Shown: piece by piece, positions 1 to 11,502 of the stretch
How the letters are laid out: each line of letters starts with the position of its first letter
How positions within the stretch are numbered: position 1 is the first letter of the stretch
Source: Limnanthes douglasii subsp. nivea
Lineage: Eukaryota > Streptophyta > Magnoliopsida > Brassicales > Limnanthaceae
Direction: 5' to 3'
Length of the DNA stretch: 64,000 bases
Assembly (NCBI GenBank): GCA_036936605.1
Contig: JAUPFV010000001.1
Location: forward strand, 248,246,925-248,310,924
Notes under the pieces: generated by a model
Seen by the model: the letters and a program-made list of their open reading frames with translations, nothing else
Told to the model about the DNA's origin: nothing
Database searches by the model: none
Position numbers and translations under genes: made by a program

Positions 1-3000
1 ATGAAAATAATATAAGTTTTGGTAGGGCTTGTACTTGATTATTCCACGACATACATAACCGAATGCATATAACATCAAAATCCAGTTGTCCATGAGTATG
101 GTGTGTCTGAGAGAGCATAAACTACAGCATGCAACGCGTTCCTCACTATTAGGAAAAAATGTAAGATAGTCTTTCGTAGGGGTGACGTAACACCCAGAGC
201 ATATGGTCCTTAGTTATGAGCCCTTAAACCCCTTTTATGCATGACTCATCTAAACGAAGGCTACGATTATGGTATGATAGGTCTGCATATATAGTTCAAA
301 AGAATAGTCATATAAAGAGTGCACTTTGTAAATCATGCAAAGATAATTGAAATATTTATCTAACTGAATAAAACTTTTTTGTTGCATTTTATTATGTAGT
401 GAACATCTGAATCAATCTCTAGAATATAATGTATCCTGTAAAAAATACAGTCATTAGAAAAGAGATGAATATCATTCAAAACTGCAAACCTGAAAAACAA
501 ACAATCCCTAGACATGTATAATATCACGTTTTAATCTCAAAATCTAAATGCTCAATGCAGATGGGTAATTAATTCCTAACTTGAAGACCATACATTATCA
601 TATTTTCATGCTTTCTTAATACTCATATTGATAGGTCTACATAGTTTTCTACCCTTAAACACCTAGCACTTCAAACATGCATGACAACACATCTAAACAT
701 GACAGCCTATGTGTGATAGTTTAAGAAAAATAAATTGAAAAAACATGCAAACCAAATTAATTAACTAAAAATAAATTAAATTAGTTTATTACATGTATGA
801 AGGATGATTCGTGCAGCAAACTCACGTGCAAACAAAGACAAAAAAAAATTGAATGGTAGCCAATGAACAGATTTCAGTTGTCGCGATGCGAAACATTAAG
901 TTGTTGTGCTGAAAATGCTTATATTGTATTATCGTTGAAACATAATTAGTTGTTGCGGCTGCTAAATGGGGTTTCTAGCAACGAACCAGTTTTTCACGGT
1001 AAGTGTACAAAAAAACCTTTTTTGTTCTAAATTAGGGTTTTCCAAAACAATTTGAATGTTAGACATGAATCTTTTGTCGTGCATATAAATTGACCAATTT
1101 TATGCTCTCTATTTCACCAAACAAGTCATAAACATGAATTCTAAAATTCTATAAAACCTAAACATACTTAAAGGGTCTCAAAGTCTAATTAAATTTTGGG
1201 TTTTTTTTTTGCAATCCAAATCAATAAGTAAAAGTAATGTGAGAGAAATAATAATAGTTTATTTATACGTTAAATCATTAAGGATTGACTCTGATACCAA
1301 TTGTTCAAGTTATATGGTTATAAACCGCAAAACACTATAAACTTGTGATTTAGAGATCAAGAAAATGGAAGAAAGAAAACAAACTTACATGTATAAATTA
1401 TTTTCTTATAGTTTTTATTCTGCAGCGGAAGACTTGGATATCGAGGCGCTTATAGATTATCCCATACAATGCAATTTATTTTCTTTGTTATCCTTTGAAG
1501 GAGAATAAAAAATATAATACGAATGAATCAATGCAATGATGAATTGTATCTATATGTAGAAAGAAGATAGAAAGAGAACATGTATAAAAGAAAACAATGT
1601 ATCGTGTTATGAACTATAGGGCTTAGGCTTATATTTATATTTAGAGCTTAAAATACTCTAAAGTAATTAAAACCCTCTCTATATTACTTAATATTTCATT
1701 AACAATCCGTTAACTATCTTCTTATAATAATTTATTAATTTAGTTCTAAATTTCTACGGTCCGATGTCTTTGCTTCTGTAAGGAATCATAACATTTTTGG
1801 ACATTCAAGGCTCAATAACTAAATTTCGAGACTAAGGGATCCTCCCTCTAAGTCCACATCAATTTGTCTGGTATATACGCTATAAATAGTTATGATACTA
1901 CATATCTTGTATACATGGATCCAATAAACTATATGCTAATTAAATTTAACATTCAGACTTATATAACAAGCATGCTTGGATACTCTGAACTTACATGTGA
2001 TTGAACATTCAAATTTAGGATAGCATTACAATTTGTTATTTTTGGTAAATAAATCAAAAACATATGTAGATTTTTTTAATTATTATATAGTTTTAAATAA
2101 ATGTATATGAAATGACATAAAAACTTAATCATGTCATTATATATCATAAATTTAAGCATAATAATACAGATAAATAATTATACAATGAAATTTACGATGA
2201 TATATGTCTAAATATAAATGACCTACTTATTCTGAATAAGAACATGAGAAGGATTATGAAAACAAAAAGTATTTATTTTTTCTTTTAAAATGAATAACAT
2301 TCACAAAATATATAATATTCTTGAAATAAAAGTGATTCAAAATAGTATGAATTATTTTAAAATTTAATATTAAAATATTTTAAAATTCTAATCTTTTAAA
2401 ATCAAATAGACACTTACATAATTCATTAATAATTTAAAAATCTCAAAGAATAATTGGAAAAGCATTGACTTAATCGTAATACAATAGTACCTTAAAAATA
2501 TATTATATATATATAACTTTAATTTATGATTAGTAAATTTAGTTAAATATAAATCTAAATGATTAGAATACAATTCGAAGGGTTTGGGGATGCTTGAAAA
2601 TTATGAAGAATATGCATTTTAGATATTTTAAAGTCCAAGAGTACTTGACATGTACACATCCGCAAGTTTTGTATCATCAATTTAGCTCATAAAAATTAAA
2701 TACGAGATGTGTGTTTACTTTTACATGTAATGCAGTTTTCTGGGGTTAAAAAACAAACCCATATATAACATTTAATTATGAAGTTAGATTTCATAAAATT
2801 GGTTTGAATATAAAACTAAGTCGAATAGATGAGACATTTATTGAGATATCATTCATCTCTAAGGAAAAATGATGATCTAGTTCTATAGTCAAATAACATT
2901 TAGATAAAGATACAACGCTTCCACAATGAGAAATCTATATGCATTGGTCTAAGATATAAGTAAACATATCAGTTTATTTATTATGAAATCATATCGGTCT

Positions 3001-3290
3001 TATACATACATTTGAGTGAAACCCAGTATATTTGTTTACCACGTCATTATTTCAAGAATTGATAAACTTGATATTAAGAAAGATGTGACTAAAACATTAA
3101 ATATGAAAAATTTCCAGTACAAACAGAAGGTCAGAAAGTTCCATCGTCAAAATATGAGAGCACCAACAGAAGCTAATAAGAGAAAATCCGGTACAAGAAA
3201 ATTTATTGTAACATCCACAAAATCGAGAAGGGCCATGCAACCAAAACACCTTAAGTGAGAAACTAGACACAAAATTACATCATCGAGACC
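1..3290. other. AT-rich intergenic DNA without a recognisable gene
   Basis: No reading frame here resembles a protein family I know, and the short open frames have the composition of random AT-rich sequence. The only structured signal is a Copia-type primer-binding-like site near 1.29 kb, listed separately. From about 2.05 to 2.6 kb the sequence is very A/T-rich. The left limit is the window edge, and the right limit is where the LINE remnant becomes recognisable. Confidence 0.6.
1288..1299 (-). mobile_element. Copia-type primer-binding-site-like sequence, possible LTR edge
   Basis: On the minus strand this reads TGGTATCAGAGT, which matches the first eleven bases of the initiator-Met tRNA complement used as primer-binding site by most plant Copia elements. 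Next to it, at 1302 on the plus strand, a sequence starts with TGTTCAAG. It would be the reverse complement of an LTR terminus ending in CTTGAACA, so an LTR would extend rightwards from about 1302. I found no matching second LTR and no Copia polyprotein to the left, so this is a fragment at best, or chance. Confidence 0.35.
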
Positions 3291-3299
3291 ATCTTGGAT

Positions 3300-4620
3300 C
3301 CAAAGAATCTATACTAAAGGTCAGAAAAAGCATATGGTACAACACCGTAGAGGCGAGGAAATTATGAGAGTAAAAAATTCTTGAGTTCATCTCCTGTCAA
3401 ACGTGATAAATGATTACACCAAATCATGTACACAAAATGTGACGGTAACTGAAGAGAGACCTATCTAAAGCCATCATATACCAATAAGGTTAATTCCCAC
3501 CATGTAAAATGAAACCAAGCTTGGAGCTGGCACCAATCTAGATATCTTGAGTATGAGTACACTTATAAAGGATATGGATTCATCACCAGAATTACACAGG
3601 ACATAATCATGAGGTAATTTATACCCTAGCTAATGAGCATGTCCCAGAGAGATAAATTCCCTAGGATGGCAAGCCAAATGATAAAAGAACGGCGGATGAT
3701 ATTATATTTTTACCATATCAACCCCGCCCACCGAGCAATGGGGTTGGTAGTAAATATTACATCATAAGTATATTAATTATGGATTTAATATTCTTTGATG
3801 AGTCCGAATTCAGCAGCTCCCCGAACAAGGGCAGATCGGTAAAGTCTCTCCGAAAACCGGACAGGTTGCAAGGACAGGGATCGAACAGGTCACTTGGACC
3901 GGACAGATTTCTGTAAACACTATGAACTTAGAACAGTTCGGACTATGACAAAAGTACTAAAAAAACCTAATCACTATTTGACTAAGCAGCTTGCTCTCCT
4001 ACTTAAGAGCTCATGGGTCTTTGAATATGACCCGGGTCCATTAAACATGACCCGAAAGCCCATAAGGGCCCAAACATTACACTATAAATACCCAACCACC
4101 AGCATTAACTATGGGTAATGAGAATTAACTGCTACCAAGCTGCTTAATCATCTCTCTACTCTCTACACCACCGTTAAAACACCCATACACCACCGTTAAA
4201 CACCCATATACCACTTTGTAACTCCACTTGAAATTACTAGCCTACCCTCAGGCAATTATTATCCACACCATTCTTAATTCTGGTGGACTAACAATGTCCA
4301 TCAATATAGTTAATACTAGGAAGATGGAAAGAGAGAATGAGGACGTTGATATCGTTTAAGTTTCAATGATTCATAGTACTAGCAAACCTTAAATGCGTTG
4401 ACCAATTCCAAATACCATCTTGAATAATATCGAAAACCTTGAGATTTATCCCCCGGCAAGAATCTCAAATAATACTTTGTGGTTGACCAAAAATGTTGAG
4501 AGCAGTCATGGGGCATACCAAAAGGAGGTAGTCTTCATATTACCAAATGCTACCATGTACAATTCACTAGATAGAGACCTAACATTTAAAATTTTCCTCC
4601 AACTCTAGGATAGAGAAAAT
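3300..4620 (-). pseudogene. LINE ORF2 C-terminal zf-RVT region, split by a solo LTR
   Basis: On the minus strand, 4620-4290 gives 'GNMKTTSFWYAP' and 'IWNWSTHL', matching the 'GDGKSTSLWFDNW' and 'W.W' blocks that follow the RT in plant L1 elements. On the far side of the inserted LTR, 3730-3560 gives 'RRSFIIWLAILGNLSLWDM' followed, in another frame, by 'YVLCNSGDESISF'. This matches the zf-RVT block 'PRHAFILWLAI..RL.T.DRL...CVLC...ES..HLF'. The two halves are collinear, so they belong to one LINE. Stops and frameshifts are frequent. Confidence 0.6.
3796..4270 (+). mobile_element. Solo LTR, copy 1, with 5-bp target duplication
   Basis: The block starts TGATGAGTCCG and ends TTATCCACACCA, giving the TG...CA termini of an LTR. 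It is flanked by a perfect direct repeat TTCTT (3791-3795 and 4271-4275), the 5-bp duplication left by LTR-retrotransposon integrase. A TATA-like CTATAAATAC (about 4082) and a stretch of short CACC-rich repeats follow in the expected promoter and R region. No internal coding DNA, primer site or second LTR is present, so it is a solo LTR left by recombination. A related copy lies at 44423-44883. It interrupts the LINE on the other strand. Confidence 0.9.
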
Positions 4621-4689
4621 TCAATATTCAAAGACTGTAAATTTTGTATTTAATCTTCTCAGATTAAATTGATTCATATTAAATTGAGT

Positions 4690-5620
4690 TATCATTTTTA
4701 CTAATGATAGAAGACAAATATTTGAGGACTGTCGCTTGATTATAAGTTTTTAGGTCTATAATCTCAATGTCGCCCTTAGGTAAGGGAGATATAATAGTAA
4801 ACCAAACTATTTTTTCACTTGTAACCTTCACCTCATGGCTAGACTGGAAGAAACGATAGAAAGACCGGGAGAGTATTAAGAACTCTAGCGGATAGAATGA
4901 AGATCGAAGACTATCAAACCTGCCCCGTAAAAAGCACAAATCTAATAAGTTGAAGCCTACTATTATATGAGAGATTCTTGGAAGTATATGAGGTAATAGA
5001 TATAGTAATATTATTCAGAAGAGGTTGATAGTCGTTATATGAAAGTCGATCTGTAAGAAGAGGGACTCCAAGATATTTAACATGGAGAGAATCTACGTTG
5101 AAACCAAGCACATTGATCAAATCTATTTTAAGAGTGGGGTTAACTTCAGAGGGGGGGGGGTAACTTTAAGGTCATAGAGATCAAAGAAATTATTAAGACC
5201 ATCATTGATGAGTTTGAGGGAGTTAATGTCGCCTGGATGGAAAATGATTATGTCATCTACAAAGTAGAGGTTGACAATTTTTAGGTTATTAAACTTTAAA
5301 TGGAAATTAAATTTTGCATCATTACTTTTCCTCTTAATTATACTAAAGAGAACTTTCATAACCAACATGAATAAAAAATATGATAACGATCACCTTGTTT
5401 AAAACCCTTTTTTCTTTTGAAATCCATGTGACGGTAACAATTAATATTAACAATATAGGAAAGAGTGGTGATACATTGAATAATCTAGTTGATCATCTAT
5501 TCTTGAAATATCATGTCCACCAAGATGTTGAGGATAAGATTTCATAGAACGTGGTCAAAAACTTTCATCATGTCGATTTAGTAACGACCAGTAGGCCATT
5601 ATAGCTAGTTTGAAAACCCT
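4690..5620 (-). pseudogene. LINE reverse transcriptase remnant
   Basis: The minus strand carries the FVDD box (NLYFVDDIIIFHPGD, around 5270-5215), the LINE version of the catalytic (Y/F)xDD motif. Upstream in element sense is a degraded stretch reading IQCITTLSYIVNIN and KKGFKQGD, corresponding to RT motifs with the usual 'RGLRQGDP' block. Downstream is YLGVPLLTDRLSYNDYQPL followed by LSYNSRLQLI, a hallmark of plant L1 elements ('YLGVPL...K.LSYAGR.QLI'). The frame changes several times and at least two stops interrupt the upstream part. A run of ten G near 5150 sits at one of the frame changes. Confidence 0.8.
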
Positions 5621-6306
5621 AAGAGCTCTTAAGATAGGATGATAATATATGTAATATTATGGTCAGTCACAAAAGTTGCTTAAGATTTATCAATTAGATA
5701 AAAGAAATAGTATTTGATTATGTCGACCATAATCTTGGATATTATCTTGTAAACCACATTGCAACATGCAATTAGCTTGAGTCTTCGGGGAAAGAAAGGA
5801 AATCCTTCATAGTGATTAGATAATGGTGGTGGAATTCCACGATGGATTAAGATGACTAGTACTAAAGATCATTAAGATCTCATTGGAAATATATTTGCTG
5901 ATGATGTTTTAGGAATATTTGAAAAAAAAAACCCGCACTGAAGTCATCAGCCCACGAAAAATTATGGTTATCAATACTAAAAAGTGTACTTTTGATTTCT
6001 ATGCATGTAACATGACGAACCATCGAAGACTTATCTGGGTATTCACTTTATCATAAATAAGCGAGAAAATTCTAACGATTCCATGGTATTCTGGAGAAAA
6101 ACCTAGAGAATATAAGGTTGGAAAAATAGTTTGACTAAGATTATTGCCACCCCGTCGTTTGGGGAGGTGGTGAGGTCCTCGTTACTATTAGAGATTTATA
6201 CTATTTTGTTTCTTAATATAATGTTTTTATACGATTACGAAATAATTTTTTGTTACGCTCCACGAGTTTGAGCTAAGTCTCTATATTTTTTTATTTGTAA
6301 AAAGAT

Positions 6307-6645
6307 TCATTGGAACAGCTAAGGGAGATATAGACGGAAGAAACAGAAATCTCCATAGACACCATAAAGAGATTGAGGGGGTTATTAGCTAAAAATGATT
6401 GGGCCGAGAAAATATGGTTATAGGAATTAGACACCATAAAGAGATATAGACGGAAGAAACAGAAATCTCCATAGACACCATAAAGAGATTGAGGGGGTTA
6501 TTAGCTAAAAATCATTGGAACAGCTAAGGGAGATATAGACGGAAGAAACAGAAATCTCCATAGACACCATAAAGAGATTGAGGGGGTTATTAGCTAAAAA
6601 TGATTGGGCCGAGAAAATATGGTTATAGGAATTAGACACCCTAGA
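6307..6645. repeat. Local 70-bp repeat in three copies inside a 205-bp tandem duplication
   Basis: A unit running from GATATAGACGGAAGAAAC through the TTAGCTAAAAA tail occurs near 6328, 6440 and 6533. A longer unit beginning TCATTGGAACAGC repeats at 6307 and 6512, a spacing of 205 bp. Copies are nearly identical, so the duplication is far younger than the decayed LINE around it. It lies between the endonuclease and RT remnants. Confidence 0.85.
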
Positions 6646-6919
6646 GCTTATATCAATATATTCCTCACCATTGAGGTCACGGAGGGAAAATTATAGCTGA
6701 GTGAGCTTATGGGTAACCACTCTCACACCATGAGCAGAGATCAGAAGGTTCTAAAAAAGCACCAACTCGATATATAAAAAAAGTGGACTACCACATATTT
6801 AAAAATGGTTTTTTTAATGTGTCATAGGGATACCCAAATTAAGTTTAACATTGGAACGGTCTATAGAATGAGGAGACCCAAAATGATCGATGGACATGGA
6901 AAATGAATCATCACATATA

Positions 6920-7195
6920 TTGATTACAAGAACTCAGTCAATTCTAGAAGCAATAAGGTTTAAGGTATTTTGTCAATTCAAGTGAAAAGGTCACTCAATT
7001 CACATTGATATATGCAGTGACTGAACTCATCAATATCACCCTCAGTGAATGAGCTAGTATGTTCATGAGGACTGTTGAAGTCCCTGAGAGCAACCCATTG
7101 GTAATTATGGCATGTTACCGAAATAGCCTTCAGATCAGCCCACAGAGGATGACGTTTGGGCCCAACGCTGAAAGCATATATAACCGCGATGAAGA
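6920..7195 (-). pseudogene. LINE ORF2 endonuclease domain remnant
   Basis: The minus strand encodes a segment reading FIAVIYAF then WVALRDFNSPHE. This matches the central part of L1 AP-endonucleases, where a valine/tyrosine-rich strand is followed by the catalytic 'GDFN' motif. Here the Gly of GDFN is Arg, while the Asp and Asn are kept. The frame stays open for about 75 codons before stops appear. In an intact element this domain nicks the target DNA to prime reverse transcription. It lies about 1.3 kb upstream, in element sense, of the reverse transcriptase remnant. Confidence 0.65.
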
Positions 7196-7529
7196 ATGAA
7201 ACATTAGAATTTAGACTACAAGATTTATAGTGAATGAATTGAGAGAATGAAGAAAGAATGGAACTGGAAAAAAGATTTGGGTTCCAAATAATTTAAATCT
7301 TACCCAGCCGATAAAAAGAATGATTAGTGGAACCTTCAAAAAATGAACAATATTTCTGATAATGGAGTCAACGTTAGATAATCAAACCTTAATCTCCACT
7401 AGAATCATGATCGTGATACTATTTATGATGATAAAATCAATGATATTTATTAATTACGGCGTGTTAACGATTCTCATTTGGAATCCAACAAGTTTAATAA
7501 GGTTTAGTACTTTATCCCACTGGGGTACC

Positions 7530-7615
7530 TATTCTCAACCGTCGGTAGGGATATTTTCAACCAGCGGGTGAAAAGATCACCGAGGGTTGATTATTTCCCA
7601 ACTGTCGGTTCGTCA
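7530..7615. repeat. Left array of CAACCGnCGG motif
   Basis: In about 85 bp the sequence contains CTCAACCGTCGGTAG, TTCAACCAGCGGGTG and CCCAACTGTCGGTTC. They are separated by A/T-rich spacers with TATTTTC or GATTATTT. The same motif in both orientations makes up the larger arrays at 10.7-11.3 kb and 13.3-13.45 kb. This suggests a common origin as element-specific (sub)terminal sequence. Confidence 0.7.
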
Positions 7616-7832
7616 TGTTTGATTTTTTTTTTGATTGAGTGACATAATTTATTCTTATTGAATGTAAGAGGAGGAGGAGGAGTTAAATGATGACTTATAT
7701 GGTTTGTGCATGGTAAAAGAGGAGATAATGTCGGAGCCTTGCTCCGTTAATTATAGTCATTTGTTAGACATGAAATCTCACTATACCAAACAAGCGTTGA
7801 TTGATTGGGTTTAAAAAACCGCGATAGATAAC

Positions 7833-9823
7833 ATGTTTGTGGTTATATTACGTCGCTGCGATAGACTTGCTCGAAAAACTCTGAGAATAATTTTTGTGTG
7901 CGAAAGATTCAGAAATTATACAAAATTGGTAGATCTGAAGGATCTTAAAAGGAAATCTACCAACACGAAAAAATATGGATGCCCTTTCACCTTTAAAAAG
8001 AAAGAAGGTGGATGATGATTTATGGGGATTATAGGTCGAATGCGTTGTTCACAATCATGATACTACATCCTACAAAGAAGGTCATTCGTAGTTGGGATGA
8101 TTAACCGAAGAAGAGATGGATTTCGTAATTAGTTCTACAAAAATGGGATCTTGTCCTCGTGACATTCTTGGTGGAGTGAAAAAATTGATCCCCAAAAATT
8201 CGTCTTCAATACACATCGTGTACAACGCTCAACTAAAACATTGCAAGATCGAGAAATGTGGTTGGTCATAATTCCAATACTTGATGTGTGAACTAAAGAG
8301 GTTAAACTATTAATAATTTCATAGAAAGTCCAAAGACGGAAGCGATATCATCGGTGAGCTTTTCTTCGCGCACCCGATTAGTTTGGATTTGTTACGGACC
8401 TTTCCAAATATCATTAAAATGGATAACACTTACAAGGTAATTATATATGCGATGTCGTTGTATGAGGTCATTGGAGCCACTTATACCGGGAAAACTTTCT
8501 ACATCGGATTCGCGTTTATGTCCGGAGAAAAATTCGAGAGATACAAATGGGTCTTAGAATGCTTACATTTGTTGATGGTAACTCACTCCATCAAACCACC
8601 CTCAATCGTTTTGACGGATAGAGACGTAATTTTTGTGAAGGCAGTGGATGAGGTGTTCCTCAATGCAACACATGTGTTGTCTCGATGGCACATTAACATG
8701 AACGTATTAGGGAAAATGAAAAAAATCATCAAAGAGAAGATAGTGTCCAAGGCATTTTTGAAAGTTTGGAATCAAATGATGTTGGCGGAAACCGAGGTAA
8801 GCTTCAACGACTATCGGTCGAAATTGCATCGTGACCTCAAAGAGTATCCGAAAGTAATTGAATATACCAAAAGTTGGTTAGGGTTGTACGGTAATAATTT
8901 TGTCACATGGAGAACTAACAAGTGGATGCATTTTGGTAATCAAACCACAAACCACGTGGAGAGCGCTTGTTCGAGCCTCAAGCGTTTCATCGTACGAGCA
9001 AAGGTAAATTCGAGTCTTTTTTGTCAAAATTGCATACTTGAATCAAATTGCAACACGGGGACATCAAGGGGTTATTTGAAAAGAGCAGCTTGTTAGCCCT
9101 ACATAAATTCGCGAACATTGTGTACGGTGAGCTCAAAAACAATGTATCCCACTATACTTTAGAAAAAAATCCGAAGAAGTAGATTGTGCCAGCAACATGA
9201 CAATCGCGATCGGTATATCTTGCGGTTGTGCCATACGAACTACACATGGTATGCCTTGCACGCACGAAATCTATAAATTTTCTACCAAAGGCTTAGAGGT
9301 GCCTCTAGATTTATTTCACGAACATTAGAAAATTTTAGACATTCTTATTCGTACCAATCTCACAAAGATCGACCAATTGAAAGAAAAAAATCGAGAAACT
9401 AGTATGCAATGTCATGGAATTTAATGACGAAGCACGCATACAGCACGTTTATAAGAAATGGTTTTCCATCATCCATCCCGAAACAACTTCCCTATTGAAG
9501 CCATTGGTGAAGCAAAAGTGCGCGGTCTTCCACCTTCCGAACGTAAGTTGTATATTATCGCATCTGAATCATCTACAAAATGCGACAAATGTATGCACGA
9601 GCATGTACAAGATTCCAAAAAATCTAGTTCACCATCGTTTGCTAAAACGTTCAAACCTCCGACTGCAAACTCGAGTAAAGGGAAAGAAATGCTGGGTCCA
9701 AAACATGGTTGGGAAAGTTCTCCCGCTCTGAAGAAAGGTAGCATTATTCTAACGCAAGCAAGTGGGAAGATACTTTCTAGTGGAACAGTCGGTTATAGGT
9801 TAAGCTATACGACGCCAGATTAA
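7833..9823 (+). pseudogene. MULE transposase (FAR1/MURA-like), broken
   Basis: Starting near 7833, the translation shows a FAR1-type N-terminal DNA-binding region ('FVVILRRCDRLARKTL', 'CPFTFKKKE'), then after several stops the DDE core. 'KMDNTYKVI' supplies the first Asp, 'VLTDRDVIFVKAVDE' the second, and 'NHVESACSSLKRF' the Glu-containing block, with 'LSRWHINMNVLGKM' between them. In most relatives the last motif is C-R-W-H, and here the Cys is Ser. The longest intact stretch is 8383-9096 (237 codons). Downstream is a SWIM motif ('ISCGCAIRTTHGMPCTHEI', about 9210-9270) and a Ser/Lys-rich linker to 9823. At least six in-frame stops and several frame changes show it is inactive. It would have cut and joined its own element ends. 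The OTU domain follows directly. Confidence 0.85.
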
Positions 9824-9830
9824 GGAAAGT

Positions 9831-10312
9831 TTGGTTGATCCCAAAGGATACTTAAACCAATTCCATATCTATGTTAGACCTTTCGTATTGTCCATCACCG
9901 GTGTTAAATTCGATGACCATTGCGGGTACTACTTGATAGCGTTTTCCTTGAACGGACTACAAGATGGGTGGAGGTTGATCAGGGATGCCCTTTGCAACGA
10001 GCTTATAGATTACGCATCCATATACGTTAAGATACTTACAAGAATAAAGGATTTGATTGATGTTGTGGAGCGTTTGAAGTACTCTGGTAATGTGGGTACT
10101 AAAGGCCATTGGATGTCCATCCCCGAGATGGGAGTCGTTATCGCATCTGCGTTTAACTGCATACTTCCTTTTGTAGGACAGTTAGAAGTATGGATATTTG
10201 CTTCACTTTTCTTCCGTTAAGAGGTGCACCCCCTCATATGCCAAACTGGTTGGAAATCGGATTGGGTTGGGCCAACTCCAACCACTTCATGAACGTAAGT
10301 ATTTATTTACAT
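9831..10312 (+). pseudogene. OTU-like cysteine protease domain following the MULE transposase
   Basis: The frame encodes an OTU domain. 'GVKFDDHCGYYLIAFSLNG' has the D-x-H-C-G box with the catalytic Cys. Then come 'DGWRLIRDALCNEL', 'GHWMSIPEMGVVIASAFNC' (the HWM-P-MG-IA block typical of plant OTU domains linked to MULEs), and after a one-base frame change near 10200 'LRGAPPHMPNW' and 'WANSNHFMNV', with the catalytic His in NHF. Catalytic Cys and His are both present although the frame is broken. OTU enzymes remove ubiquitin. In plants, transposase-SWIM-OTU chains of this type are known from transposon-derived proteins. A GTAAGT donor at 10310 suggests a further exon, not identified. It lies eight bases after the stop of the transposase linker, in another frame. 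Confidence 0.8.
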
Positions 10313-10659
10313 TGACGGTTAGTTTAAATATTAAGACATCCACCCCGGACAAGATGCTTTCCTACCGTCCATGAAAAACATTATGCATAAAACAACATCG
10401 AAAAAGTCAGGAGTCTCCTCCGGCATCGTGCCTTTGACGAACTCAAATACATTTAGGAGGTTTGCATCTTCTTAGACATTCCAATTAGAATCACCAATTC
10501 TTATTATTTCGATGTTTAATGTTATAGCGTGGTTCTACTACTTAGAAATGGGTAGTAGGCGGGATTTCCCCAAAAAACTTAGCGGGAATGAAATATATAT
10601 TTGGTGGGTAAACACGTTTTGACGGGAATGAAATAAAGTATTGTAAAGACTAAAAAACT
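10313..10659. other. Spacer after the OTU domain
   Basis: Presumably the intron and last exon of the OTU gene lay here, but I cannot identify a continuing reading frame. A few isolated CGG-containing motifs similar to the array that follows are visible, for example TTGACGGTTAG near 10303. Confidence 0.4.
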
Positions 10660-11260
10660 TTTACTCACCGGTTGACACATTATCATCCGGCAGATCAGTA
10701 ATTCTCAACCGGCGGGTGATATTCCCCCTGACGGTTAGGAATTTTCACACCTTCGGGTATGGAGACCATATCCCAAGAGGAAATGGTCTCAAACTTTGGA
10801 TTAATGACCCGACAGTTTTGGAATTGTCAACCGGCGTTTGACAATTCCCCCGGCGGTTGGATATTTTCAAATCGTCGGGTGTATAGACCATCTTCTATTT
10901 GAAAATGGTCTACAAAGGTTACAAAGTCAACCGTCGGGTTGGGAATTTTCAACCGGCGGTTGCGAATTACCCCTTCGGTTCGAAATTTTTCAACCATCGG
11001 GCTAGGCGTTGTCGGATCACGAGATTAGAACCGGTGTGCCAGACCCCAGCGGTTGGGTAATTTTCAACAGTGGGGGACATTAGCAACCGTTGGTTGAAGA
11101 TTCTCAACCCGAAAGGGTTAATATTAAAAAATTATATAAAATGTTATGCAATCGTTCTCGCCATAAACCAGCGGTTGAACAATTCTCAACCGCCGGGTGA
11201 TAACTTCCCCCTCGGTTGAGAATTGTTCAACCGTCGGGGAAGGGAACTTTGAAAATCTAT
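10660..11260. repeat. Central array of CAACCGnCGG motif, partly palindromic
   Basis: Roughly twenty copies of CAACCG(G/T/C)CGG and its complement lie in 600 bp, often arranged head to head. CAACCGGCGGTTG near 10960 is a nearly perfect 13-bp palindrome. Typical spacing is 15-30 bp, with TTCTCAACCG or AATTTTCAACCG on one side and GGGTGATA or GGTTGAGAATT on the other. It lies between the convergent OTU and PMD reading frames and contains no coding frame. Confidence 0.8.
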
Positions 11261-11502
11261 AGAAACCAACCAATATTAAACCCTCATTGCGGAGTTAATG
11301 AAACATGCAATTCAATCATATAGCTATAGACCAACAAACAATATCTAAAACAAACATTTCACATAAATCAACACACAAAATCTACAAGTACCGTGATTAT
11401 AAAAGGCAACATTAATAGCATCAAACTTAAAGGGATAAAAATATAATTAATTAACATCTGAAACATAAGGCGTATCGTGAGTCTAAGAGCCTAAAACATG
11501 GT

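Larger units (their letters stand above)
3300..7215 (-). mobile_element. Decayed L1-type non-LTR retrotransposon (LINE)
   Basis: Read on the minus strand, the region shows the domain order of a plant L1 ORF2: an AP-type endonuclease (about 7195-6920), reverse transcriptase (about 5620-4690), and a zf-RVT/C-terminal region (about 4620-4290, continuing at 3795-3300). All parts contain stops and frame changes, so the element is dead. A solo LTR (3796-4270) splits its 3' part, and C-terminal similarity resumes on the other side. I saw no ORF1, no poly-A tail and no target duplication, so the limits are approximate. Confidence 0.75.
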
